64,000 nt of DNA, taken from assembly GCA_023678885.1 (NCBI GenBank), contig CM042987.1, forward strand, positions 27,986,927-28,050,926, written 5' to 3'. A program made the position numbers and the translations under genes. This document shows positions 37,991 through 49,291 of this stretch, piece after piece; within the stretch, counting starts at the first letter, position 1; the number at the start of each line of letters is the position of its first letter. Origin of the DNA: Pogostemon cablin (taxonomy: Eukaryota; Streptophyta; Magnoliopsida; Lamiales; Lamiaceae). Below the pieces are notes generated by a model. That model was not told where the DNA came from, made no database searches, and saw nothing but the letters and a program-made list of their open reading frames with translations.

Positions 37991-39202
37991 CACTTTTTAG
38001 GTACTTACTATGTTATCCCTTCCCTCGTTTAAGTACTAAAACTAATATGTTTTCCTTTTAGGTACTATAATTTTATTACCTAATTTCCTGAATATTACTA
38101 ATATGACAATTCATCAATATCAATAACACCCATCACAATTTATATGTCTAATAAGCTAAAGAATCAAGTCAATTACTTTAACTTATACAAAACAACCAAA
38201 TAATTTAATCATGCACACTAGTTATGATTATTCCAATTATTGTTCAATGACATGAAACAACCATAAACGTTACACAATTTAAATTAAATAGCTTCCAATA
38301 AATTCATAGAAAAGCAAATAAACAATCTACAAGTTATGAACCCATCATCAAGTATTAAATCAAGTCAAACCTAATCTATCTAACCCTAGAACTACAAAAA
38401 GTATTTACCCCATGGAGTTACAAGCAACTTCCACGGGTGTAGGAAAGATCTTACCAAAATTCATAATAACTGAAAAGAAATTGAGTTCAAAATTAAAAAC
38501 CATAGAGTGAAGAATCGTGTCCTCTCTTCTCTCCGTCTCTTCCAACTGATATGAATCTCCTCCTCAAATCGAGCACACCGGGATGATGGATGGATGAAGT
38601 GGGTAAGGCGTGTGATGGTTGGCGAATGTGTGCGTCGTGTTCTGTTCCCAGCGATCAATTCGCCTATTCTATGCAATTCAAATCCCCTATTCCACCCTAT
38701 GTAACATGAGATAACATGGGGTGGAATAGGGATCCACTTGGTACATGCGTGTGTGATCCTTGGGCTATAGTTGGTGTAATACCAAGTGGGCTTGTAAATC
38801 AGATATGTAATACGAACTCCATATGGGCCCACATAAGTTGCAACATGATTTTCCAATTTGTATGGGCTTATATAGATGCATGAAGACCTTCTTTTTTCCC
38901 TCATGAATGATACTTTGGGCCCGCCCACCACTAATTAAATTAGCATGCTGGCAAGATAATGGCATGTTAATCATTATGCTCACAACTCGATTTTATTTCT
39001 CGCCCGTTTTCAGCGTGCTTTCCATCGGCTTTAACTCCTTTTATGATACTTATCAATATCGCATAAAATCTGCAAAATCTAAATAATATCCGTGAAGTTA
39101 TAAAAATTATAAAATTAAACAATAAATTCCACAAATAAAGTTAAAATTATGCAATAATCATATGAAAACGGCCTGTGAAAAGTACAAATTTTCGTACTAA
39201 CA
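37991..39202 (-). repeat. Decayed Athila-like LTR (minus strand)
   Basis: The run CCCTAGAACTACA...CCATGGAGTTACAAGCAA... up to CTCTCTTCTCTCCGTCTCTTCC (38385-38545) follows the same order as the LTR of element A (46504-46660: CCCTAGAACTGTA, CCATGAGATTACAAGCAA, CTTCTCCGTCTCTTCAA). Ends TACTAACA at 39202, which would be TGTTAGTA on the minus strand. Left border uncertain. Confidence 0.5.
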
Positions 39203-39304
39203 TGCACCCAGGTGCACGAAATATAAACTCTCTTTGTATATGCTAAAGAAAATATTTCCTTTAAATTCTTGTAATATTACATATATTTATATTTCTATAT
39301 AGTA

Positions 39305-39863
39305 CTCCCTCCGTCCCAACTGATCCTTTTACTTTAATTTCACATAAGTTAAGAAAAATTATTTTTGACTTACTTTTAAGGGGTAGTTTTTTATTTTTGG
39401 GTAATAAATTACTCCATAAAATATGGTATGTGGGTAGGGATGGGAAAAAATACCGAAAACTCGGTATATCGCGCTCGCTGTATCGAAAAATGTCAAAAAA
39501 TATCGAATTTTCAACATACCAAAATTTTAGGTATGGTATGGTTTCCGTATCGATAATTTCGGTACGGTTTCAGTATTGTATATTAAAATTTTTGGTATTT
39601 TGGTATGCCGAAATTTTTTTTGGTAGTTTGGTATCTCGGTATTGGTATACCGATACCAAAATACCAAAAAATTTTATATTTATTTTTCTAAAAGTTAATT
39701 ATACATAATACTATATTTAAATATATTTTATATTATTAATATATTTAAATTATATGTATGTAATTATATATCACATTTATTCATATTTATTTTTTAAAAT
39801 TTAAAACAAACTCTAATAAAAATAAATTAAAAAATATAAAATATAATAACAAAAAATTTATTA

Positions 39864-39953
<90 letters not shown>

Positions 39954-40477
39954 CATGAATAAATTAGAGGTGATATAATAACAATTAAAGTAAAATGTTT
40001 GAGTTTAGAAAGTTTAATTTTTTAAAATATTCTTATATTAATTTTATTATTTTAGTTAAAATTTAATATTATTTTTTGGTATGATTCGATAATCGATATT
40101 TTTCGGTATGTCGAATTTCAGTATGAAGCGGTATGCCAACATTTCGGTATTAATCGGTATTTATCAAAAAATTGGTGTGATGTAATTTTCGATACGGTAT
40201 TTGTATCCGATTTAATTTATCGAATTTTTAGTTTACCAAAATTTTGATATCAGTATCGATATGAATTTTTTCATACCGAAATTCGATACGGTATCGATAT
40301 TTTCAATATGCTGAAATTACCCACCCCTATTAATGTGGGTAAGATGTTAATATTAAATTTAAAATTAAATTGTATTATAAAGTTATTAGCTTTATTGTTG
40401 TTTTCTTTGCAAGATGTGAAGATAAATTGTGAACTAATAAAAGCAAAAAGTATGAAGTTGAATTGAAACGGAAGAAG
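39305..40477. mobile_element. Stowaway-like MITE split by a hAT-like MITE
   Basis: CTCCCTCCGTCCCAACTGAT at the left, ...TTGAATTGAAACGGAAGAAG at the right, TA on each side. The centre is occupied by the element 39435-40329. Confidence 0.55.
39435..40329. mobile_element. hAT-like GGTAT-rich MITE with TA microsatellite
   Basis: Left end TAGGGATGGG, right end CCCACCCCTA; TATGTGGG before and TAATGTGGG just after suggest an 8-bp duplication with one change. The arms are made of CGGTATACCGATACC-like words in both orientations and the core holds a TA microsatellite (about 39868-39950). TAGGGGTGGG ends are common in plant hAT MITEs. Confidence 0.6.
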
Positions 40478-41265
40478 TATTTGATTTTTGACACTTACAT
40501 GAAAATATGACGGAAAAAATGCATTTTCGTCTAGTACGGATTATTTCAAAAAATAGGGATAAAAACCAATTTTGTCCCATAACTTTTCTCATGGTCTATT
40601 TTAGTCCCAATAAAGATAAGTTTGTCAATTTAGTCACACAGGTGTCGAAATAGGGCCAAACACGTCATATTTTCTCCGAAAAAAGCTGACATCACCGGAA
40701 AACGCCCACTTCACAACCTAAGTCGTCAATTTCCAGCCGGAACGATGACGTGGTGCTAGGGATATAAGCGAACCAAATCGTTCACGAACTATTCGAGTCT
40801 CAGTTCGATAAAATGTTCGTTCGAACTCGTTCGTTAACTTTAACGAGCCAAACCAAGCTTGAATTTTGAGCTCGAATAGTCTATCAAACCAAACTCAAGC
40901 CTAAGGATGTTCGGCTCGAAAGCTCACGAACATATTCGTTTATGGGCTCGTTAATAGGTCGCAAACGCGTTCGTAAATTTTATAATTATTCTTTAGTATT
41001 ATATATTATTATTTATTTATTTATTTATATTCAATAATTAAATATTTTGTATTAAACCACAAAAATATGATAATAACTTACGTGATTATTTAAATATTTA
41101 AATATTTTTTACCATTTATTATTATATTTTGTTAGTTTGTTTGTTTAATATTATGAATAACATTAAATGTTTATAAACGAAATATTATTTTAATATACAC
41201 GTACAAAATTATTTAAATATTTATGAAAAAATATTCATGAACAAGTTACTTTATGTGTTCGTGAA
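40478..41265. other. Intergenic DNA with a GTTCGAACGAG-rich repeat element
   Basis: From about 40757 (TAGGGATATAAGCGAACC) to 41265 the sequence is full of GTTCG/CGAAC words in both directions, like another TAGGG-type hAT MITE, cut at its right side by the next element. 40478-40756 shows nothing clear. Confidence 0.4.
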
Positions 41266-41696
41266 TAGGGGTGGCATACCGTACCGCATCGAAAATACCG
41301 ACTCATACCGTATACCGTACTGAAATTATCGGTATTAAAAAAATCATACCGATATCGTACCGAAAGTTTCGGTATATCAAAAATCGGTATACCAAAATTT
41401 CGGTATACTATAGATCAATACCGTTTATACCGAAATATCGAAACATCTTATTTTATCAAAAATTACCAATTCATACCATTAAAATATCGATTCACACCGA
41501 AATTATTATATAATATTTGAAAATAATTTAATCAAATAATTTATATTAAATATAAAAATAATTATTATTTTGATATTTGAGTACGGTATATACCGAAATA
41601 TCGATATATTTTCGATAATTTGGTATATACCAAAATATTGATTTTTAAAATTTTATACACCGATATCGTATCGAAAATTTCGGTACGACACCATAC
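41266..41696. mobile_element. hAT-like GGTAT-rich MITE, truncated by element C
   Basis: Begins TAGGGGTGGCATACCGTACC and carries the same CGGTATACC words as 39435-40329. The expected CCACCCCTA end is missing; sequence changes at 41697 to the LTR of element C, which probably inserted here. Confidence 0.5.
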
Positions 41697-43425
41697 TGAT
41701 GAGAGTGGAAATCTACGTCTTTTCGGTCTCATATTGCCTTATTTCTGTTAGAATAATGCCATATATTCATGTTGAATTGCGTTGTTTATGTATTTTGCAT
41801 GATTATGGTGTTAATAACGTGTTTTGTGGAGTTTTGAAGGTTAGAATGAAGTAAATCGAAGACGGGCGAGAAGTGAGCTCAAGAAGGCCTTACTCGAGTT
41901 GCAAGGGTCAGCTCGACCTAGCAACTCGAGTCGAGTAAGGATCCATAGGGGGTCAGAAGTGGTCAGTGAGCCAACTCGACTTGTCTTGTGCAACTCGACT
42001 TGTCTTGTGCAACTCGAGTCGAGCTGCGTTGAAGGCAAGTCGAGTGGCATGTCGTGTGAGGCAAAGCAGCGGCGAATGGTGTCCAGAGAGCCAACATGAG
42101 TTGACAGGTAGTAGCTTGACTTGCCAGCTCGACTCGTGTTGGTGTACGGAGGAAAATCAGTTTCAGAGTATGGTAGCTTGACTTGACAGGCGGACGCACG
42201 ACTTGGCAATACGACTCGAGTTGCAACACAAGACAACTCGAGAGTTGGTCACTCCAACTCGTGTTGCGTTAGTTTGGACCAAAAATCGGGATCTTTAATC
42301 TCCTGTGCATGACAAACGTGAAATATAGCCCAGCAAAGACAGTTTTCGTGGCCCATGGCATAAAAAGGGGTATCAAACACTTTGAGACGGGACTGATCAT
42401 TTACCACAGAAACATAATGTGAATTCAATTCACGCACCATCCATCCATTCCCCAATTCACATCAAAGCATCCATCCACCCATCCCATCAGTCCGGAGGAA
42501 GATTCAAGTGGATTTTGAGAGCCAATCCAATCGGAGAGACGGAGAGGGAACGAGAACCACATGACACTAGGATTTTGTATTTTTCTCTATTATTTTCAAT
42601 TGTCTATTTTGTTATGAATTCGATAGCCATGAGGGTTGTTTGTGACCTCATGGGCTAATTACGTTTACAATTCTGAGGATTGAAGGTTAATGTAGTTGAT
42701 TTGGGAATCTAGACTAATCCTGTGAATTCATACTGTTGATAATCCTTATTTATTTGATTTATCCAAACTTTGTTATATGTTTGTAACGTCTTCATAGTAT
42801 ATTATTGATGTTGCCCGTGATGCTTAATATGTTGTGTTAGCTTGTGTGCATACATGTTTAATATTGTTTGTTTGCTAGGGATTATAGTAGTTTGCCCGTG
42901 AACACGATAATCCTAAGGGATGGTAAACAAGGTACTTGAGTGTTTTAGTGGAACAATGCAATTAAGAATTCAAGTAAGAAGTGAATAGGCTTGAGTAGTA
43001 CTTTCAGAGAATATATGTTAGTCGAATTGGCCATCTGGAGGTTTATGAAATTCCCTTTATTAGTATCTAGGAAAGAGGTTCAAAACTATTAACGCATTAT
43101 CTCATAATGTATTTCATTAAAACATTATGGACCAAAGCAACTGCATTAAACTTGATACCTTAGAGCTGTTATTTCTCTCTTGATTAATCTTGAATAATTC
43201 CTTGCTTTTATTTATTCTGTTATTTATTGTTTCAAGAATTTTAGATATTAATTAATTCAAATCTTGAAAAATTGGTTACATTAATTCTAGTTGAATAGTA
43301 ATTTATATTAAATAAAAGTTAGTTGTCTCCGTGGGAACGATATTATTTTTAACTTGGGTACTTGTCTCTATAATTGATATCCCTACACTTAGGGATTTAA
43401 TTGGAGCGCGCATAAAAGTCTAACA
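41697..43425 (+). repeat. 5' LTR of element C
   Basis: Begins TGATGAGAGTGG and ends TCTAACA just before the primer site (1729 bp). Its opening follows the LTR of A (GAGAGTG, GGTCTCATATT, GTGTTTTGT.GAGTTTTGAAGG). A GC-richer block of CAACTCGAGTCGAG / CTCGACTTG repeats lies at 41885-42260, ahead of a TATA-like CATAAAAAG (42359). Confidence 0.75.
42359..42367 (+). promoter_or_regulatory. TATA-like box in LTR of element C
   Basis: GGCATAAAAAGGGG, about 100 bp after the TCGAGTCGA array, at the same relative place as the TATA boxes of A and B. Confidence 0.45.
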
Positions 43426-43431
43426 AGTTTA

Positions 43432-43449
43432 TGGCGCCATTGCCGGGGA
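43432..43449 (+). other. Primer binding site of element C (Asp-tRNA type)
   Basis: TGGCGCCATTGCCGGGGA: one change (A for G) from the TGGCGCCGTTGCCGGGGA site typical of Athila/Tat elements and present in A and B. Confidence 0.85.
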
Positions 43450-43543
43450 CAGTAAATTATTTATTTGCTTTCATTACTTATTTAATTGGAATATTTGCTT
43501 TGAGATTTAATTGTCTACACTTTGAATTTTCTTAAAGTTGCTT

Positions 43544-45660
43544 GCATACCAGGTCAAAGAAGGGAACATAAAATCTTGAATTTGATCCGGAGGTTGAAGC
43601 GTCTGCTAGAAAAAGGAGAGGAGCAACAAAGAAGATCAAAGCACCTCCTAAGGCTGTTAAGGTACCGAATCCGAAAAAGAAAGCGGACGCATCAGCACCT
43701 AAAGCAGTCATAGTGGAGGAAGAAGAGCAGATTGAAGATCAGGTTATCCCAAAAGAGGTTGACTCAGAAGTTGAAGCAGAAACATCAGTAGAATCAGAAA
43801 TTATGGGAGATAGAACACATGAAGATGACATTGTCATCCGGGAGACGTTCAAGTGTACCATTCTTGGAGGATCAGACGTAGTTGGGGCCATTCAAGCGGA
43901 TGAAGCAAATTATATAAGACCAGCCCTGATTAACATGGTGGAGAAAAATCCTTTTACCGGAGGCATTTTCGATGAACCCTATGGACATTTGAAGCGCTTC
44001 AACAGCTACATAGATACAGTTAAAGCCGCTGACAATACTAATGACAGATGGAAGATGAGGCTTTTCCAGTTTTCTTTAGCTGACAAGGCAAGGGAGTGGT
44101 ATGACAAGTTGACTGCGGACAGCTGTGCTAATTGGACTGAGTTGCAACAGTTGTTCGTGGATCGTTTTATGCCACCAGGGAAGATTCTTGCACTGAAGCA
44201 AAAAATTAATCAGTTCAAATAGAGGAGAGACGAATCATTTGGAGAAGCTTGAGAGAGATTCACTGATGCATTGAGGAGATGTCCACAGCATGGACTCAAG
44301 AAATCTCAGCTCATTAGTGTCTTTTACAATGGCCTCAATAATGAATCAAGGGTGTTAGTAGATGCATCTGCAGGAGGAATGATTTTTGGCAAGACGTCAA
44401 ATGCCGTAGAAAAGTTATTTGACGAAATCTCTATGAACTCTAGAGATTGGCCTTCAGAGAGAATACGGAGAACTTATGTCTTGGGAAAAGTGGCACATGT
44501 GGAACATAAATTTTCAGAAGCTGACAAGAATGACTAGTTTATCTCTCAATTGGAGCAGATGAACAAAAATTTGGTTACATTGATATCTGGTAACAGTGGT
44601 GGAGGAAATCAAGGGCCTTCGAGTGATGATGTAGTTATGAATGTTCAGGGGGTTGAGGATGCGAATTGGGCCATGGGACAGAGTCTATAGGGTTTAAGAG
44701 CACCTCAGAATTGGCAGGGAAACAGGTACCCCCAAGGAAATTCTAATAAAAGGAATAACCAAGGAGGAGGCCCTAGCAATCAAGGAGGCCCCAGCAATCA
44801 AGCAGGTCCAAGCAATCAAGGAGGATGACAGAATCAACAGAGGCATGAGAACTTTACTTATTCAAATCTAAATAATGCAGTTCCATTCCCTCTTAATTTT
44901 GATCATGGAGCCAAGACTGAAGAAAGAAGAGCTAGCATTGATGAAGTGTTGGCTAGATATATGAAGAAGACTGATAGAGATATTGACAAGATCAACAGCT
45001 GCATTGTACTCATGGATTCGAATATGACAAAGCAGAATGAATAAGTCAATAAGCAGTTGCAGAGTCTCACATATTCGATTGGTCAGATCTCCATTATGGT
45101 AAATCAGCAGCAGTAGCAAATTCGGAAGGAAAAGTTTCATTCAGACACAGAAATCAACCCGAAGGAGAGTGCAAATGCTGTTTCTTTGAGATCTGGGAAG
45201 CACTGTAAAGGTCAAGAACTGATGCAGGACATGACAGAAATGGGAAAGAAAGGAATAGAAGAAGAGCAAGGTCGTTTAGCCGCTAGCTCAGCTCCTATTC
45301 AAGCCGAGTCAGGTTTGGGGGTGATCTGGAAGAGCTAAAGGATGCAGTACAACCCCGGCTCGATACAAGCTCATCTCCTGGGTTCCCTGCGCTTCCAAAT
45401 TCTATTGTGGACCAATCTGATCAAGCCATAGCTGATAAAAAATGGCAGCGAGCGAAGAAGTTGAGAGAAATTGAAGAGGTTTTCGAGAGAGACAGTTTGG
45501 GACTTCTAAAAACAAAGGTACCACTTCTGTTTCCTCAAAGGCAGATGTCGAAGAGCTTGGATGAGAAGTTCAGGAAATTTGCTAAAGTTATGAGGGATGT
45601 CCAAGTTACTATTCCATTTTCAGAGGCCTTGGATCAGATGCCACATTACGCAAGGTTTAT
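43544..45660 (+). pseudogene. gag: Gag of element C, broken
   Basis: Collinear with the Gag of A: acidic N-terminus, DDIVIRETFK, YGHLKRFNSYIDTVKAAD, DKAREWYDKL, RRCPQHGLKKSQL and VLVDASAGG. The start codon seen in A (ATGCAAAC) is lost. Stops include TAG 44220-44222 where A has CAG, TGA 44250-44252 where A has TGG, TAG 44535-44537 and further ones; C-to-T or G-to-A changes explain the first two, as expected for methylated, silenced DNA. There is also at least one length change near the start. Cut at 45660 by A. Confidence 0.88.
45656..45660. other. Target duplication of element A, left copy (tttat)
   Basis: TTTAT here and at 54626-54630. Taking out A and one copy leaves C's reading frame continuous across the site and parallel to the same region of A. 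Confidence 0.93.
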
Positions 45661-47642
45661 TGATAGGCTTTTTCTATGCACTATAATTTAATCCTCAAGT
45701 ATAAGGATGTCAATTGTAGCAACAAGTTCCCAAGTTAAATTATCGATCCCACTGAGACAGCTAATTATTTATTTTACTATGAATTACTAATTAATCAGAA
45801 TTATGTAACCAAATTTCCAAGGTTTTGAAGTGAAATAATTAACTAAAATACGCAAATAATAAATTGCTGAATTATTAAAAGCAATAAAAATAAAAGCAAG
45901 TTCTAACCAAGAGATGACGAACAGTTCTAAGGTATCAGGTATTGACCAATTAATTTGGGTTATTAGACTTACGATTGTTCATTCATGCAGTTTCACTGAA
46001 AATACACCACATATCCCTGTTATCCCACCGAATATGATTCGATTCAAAGCTAACAGTCTAATCTGGTTTAAATCCTAAGGTGCGCAAATATTACCAAGCC
46101 TTATTCCTAGATACTAATCAAAGCAAGCAACAATACCTCCGGTTGGTAAGCCTGACTAACAAGATATTTTCTGGAATTACTACAAGGTTCTATTCACTTC
46201 CTACTTGATTGTCTAATTGCATTGTTCCACTAAACAAATCAAGTATTTGATTAACCAGTTCATGAAATTAAAGTGCTTATAGCGGAGCTACTCTAATCCC
46301 TAACAGATAGACAATACCAATCATGAACGCACACAAGCTAACACAATAATCCAAGCATTATAGCGGATGTCATGAATGTATTATGAAGACGTTACGAAGC
46401 AGAAAAGCATGTCTTAGTAAAATAAGTAAAATCAAAAGCTCAACTGCATAAAATCCCAATCTTTGGTCTAAATCCCCAAATCAATTAAATCAATCCATCA
46501 AACCCTAGAACTGTATAGGAAATTAGCCCATGAGATTACAAGCAATCCTCATGGCTAAGCAATTCATAACAATAATCAAAGTAATAGAAAGGAATAGATA
46601 AGAATTGTGAAACCCTAGTGTAGGAGCAATCTCACGTTCCTTCTCCGTCTCTTCAATTGCTTGATTCTCCCTCGATTAGCACTTGGAACCCTTGTGGAAT
46701 TGGATGGATGGTGAAATCAGGTTGTAATCTGATATGGGTATGAAAGGAGTGTGGATTGATGATGGTTTATGGCTGGGCTCTCTCCGATTGACGTCTCGAT
46801 CTCCCTAATTGTTTCTAAGATGGATGCAGGGCTGTTTTCGCGACCAAAACTGCTTCAGAATCGCGACTTGAGGGTATATATACGCTGCTGCATCGAACAG
46901 GTCTCGTCTGGGCCCGATTTTGGGCCGCTCGGCACCTTGCTCGGGCCGAGCTCATGGCCGAGCGGCCACCAAACCAGCCGAGCAGCATATGGTTGGAATG
47001 GGGCCATCATGTGGGCTCTGAGGGACCCCAGCTCGGCTGGAAATTCGCAAAAAGTTGGTCCCGCTCGAGCCGAGCGGCCTCCCGAGCTGCGGAGACTGCA
47101 CTGCGCGACTTCACCGTTTTGAGCATAACTTCTTCATACGGACTCCAATTTGAATGATTTTTGTACTCACGCGTTCCTCTTTTCCTTGGCTTTCTATCCA
47201 TATAAAGAACTCTCAGAAACTCCAACATTTGAATATGTAAAAAGTCATGCAAAGTGGCTGCTCGGTACAGCATGTGCGACGTTAGCACTTTGATCATAAC
47301 TTTCTCGTTTGGAATCAAATTGGGGTGTTCTTTACGTCAAAACGACCCTCTCTTCTGTGGCTTTCCAACCATATATCATATGATCAATTTGGACTTCTAC
47401 AAGAATACAAAAAATTTGTGCAACGTGGACTGTATTTTTCAGCATTCCTTCTCACTTTCACTCCTCATTCCAACTTTGAACTTTTGATCATGTTTTACCC
47501 TTCAAAACTCAACAAAACACCTTAGTAGCATCAAAATCATGTAAAATATGAAAACCATGCCATTCTATACAAAATCATGGCCACATTCTATCAAAAACGG
47601 TGTAATATGAGACCTAAAATACGTGAAATTTCACTCTCAACA
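45661..47642 (-). repeat. 3' LTR of element A
   Basis: 1982 bp, minus strand TGTTGAGAGTG...GCCTATCA. GC-rich CTCGGC/GCCGAG array at 46910-47095, TATA (TATATATA, 46875-46882) next to it. Three differences from the other LTR found by reading: 46509 region (CTAGAACTG/CTAAAACTG), 46840 region (GCGACCAAA/GCGATCAAA), 47409 region (ACAAAAAAT/ACAGAAAAT). Confidence 0.93.
46875..46882 (-). promoter_or_regulatory. TATA box in LTR of element A
   Basis: GGTATATATACGC; equivalent copy in the 5' LTR at 53858-53865, which would drive the element. It lies immediately downstream (minus strand) of the GC-rich array. Confidence 0.55.
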
Positions 47643-47656
47643 AACCCCCAAACTTA
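47643..47656 (-). other. Polypurine tract of element A
   Basis: Minus strand AAGTTTGGGGGTTTG directly before the LTR TGTTGAGAG. Confidence 0.85.
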
Positions 47657-49101
47657 CCTGTTGCTCGTCCCGAGGCAACGACATATAAAACCAATAGAGT
47701 AATTGAGAGGAAATTTCACAACTTTACATCCAAGAAAATATAACAATTCAAAAATCATACTTCAAATACTAAGATAACCATCCATCTAAGAACATACAAT
47801 TCAAATCAACTACTTCACTTTTTCGGAATGCTCATCCACCATTCTCACGGGTAGTATTTACGCTCATCGCTCAAGTGTGAGATATACACTTCAGGGTAAG
47901 GTGTTTACACTCAAAGTCAATTCAAACACACGCGTAACCATAAGCTTGACAATCATCTCAACTCTCGACTAAAGGGATAATTTCAACAATAGGATCACAA
48001 AGGTCTTGCATTAGGTTGTAATGTTGGCTCTTTGGTAAAGGTAGGGAGTATATGGATAAGGTGACTCAATCACTAGTAGAGAATCAAAGAAGACTTACAG
48101 CTTTTCAACAAACAGCTTTACTTTCTTCTTTCTTCTTCAACGCTCTTCAATGCTTCTTGCAATTTGATTCCTCCTACACTTTTGAACACCACATCCTTAC
48201 TTGAATTTTTTTTCTTCTTCCCTCTTTTCTTTTCTTTTTTTTTTCTTTTTCAAATAAGGGTACCAGTTTCAGGCACTACCCTTTTCATGGGGTACCAGTT
48301 TCGGGCACTACCCCTTTATGCAACAATTTAACTACTCTTTTCAACAAATTTCATCACTTCCAACTTATTTCTCCTTATATACTTCATCACAAGACACCAA
48401 CTTGATTCCTTCAACTCTCTACTAGGTAGGAATTTTTTAAAGGCTAGCAAAAGGGATCAATTGGCTAATCACGTAGGCTTCCAACAAATAAGACTTTTAG
48501 GCTCAAAAGGGTTGACTACGGATATTTCATTAGGTAGGAAAATAATATGGCTAGTGACTAATAAATAACAAAGATGGCCTAAGATCATTTCCTATCGTCA
48601 AATTAAACACATAGCTTCAAGCAAGATATAAAGCCAAGTTCTAGAATACGTGCGTATGAACGACACTCACAAGAATAAACTGAATCATGAAATTTCTCAT
48701 GATTTTAAAAGGCTCAAAATCTCACATGGCTATACGAATGAACGAGCAATCCTAATCAAGCTACATAGCTAATCATCCTTGCACATTATCAAATTTCAAG
48801 CATCTCAATATCAAAGCACAATCTCAAATTGCTTCTCAACAATCACACATATAATCAAGTGCCAAGAAAAATCAGAAAATCATCCTAGAGAACCATAAAT
48901 CGACTACACCGACACTAGGATTAACACAAAATAAATAAACACAAACAAAAACAACACGAAACCTGGAAAATCGCAAAAAATCGAACCCTCAACATCATCA
49001 AATAAATTGAAAATATTAAAAATCCGCAAAAAATCGACCCTCCAAGCAACAACACAATGTAAAAATTCTATTTCGACACTGCAAGACAAGGTATGTACGT
49101 T

Positions 49102-49118
49102 ACCCCCCCCAAACTTAG
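49102..49118 (-). other. Internal polypurine tract of element A
   Basis: Minus strand CTAAGTTTGGGGGGGG about 175 bp after the gag-protease stop; same core as the terminal tract. B has an equivalent at 60566-60580. Confidence 0.65.
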
Positions 49119-49226
49119 ATTAAACGAAGTGAGAAACTAAGTTTGCAAAGAAGTATATACCGCAGTCAAGCAACATCTAATAAAACTCCTACACCAACAC
49201 AGACATATAAAAGCAATAAAACGGAA

Positions 49227-49276
49227 GGGACAGCCCCCAACAAGCGCTCATGTTTAACGTCGGAGAGTCACGACGG
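49227..49276 (-). other. Post-stop motif of element A
   Basis: Minus strand CCGTCGTGACTCTCCGAC then GTTAAAC and GAGCGCTTGTTGGGG. The same string follows the gag-protease stop of C (63943-63990), and a shorter form that of B. Confidence 0.75.
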
Positions 49277-49291
49277 GATACCTCTTTTCAA

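Larger units (their letters stand above)
47657..49291 (-). other. Non-coding 3' tail of element A
   Basis: No ORF of note. In element direction it has the post-stop motif (49276-49227), a second polypurine tract CTAAGTTTGGGGGGGG (49118-49102), a block at 48592-48490 and another at 48046-47992 that both reappear in element B, and two copies of GGGGTAGTGCC.GAAACTGGTAC at 48324-48258 beside a purine-rich run. Confidence 0.75.

Noticed and set aside
41885..42260. CRISPR-like spaced short repeats
   Set aside because: Plant LTR promoter array; no uniform repeats or spacers and no cas genes.
46769..47525. ORFs of 66-117 codons, duplicated at 53752-54508
   Set aside because: They lie inside the LTRs of element A; duplication is that of the LTR.
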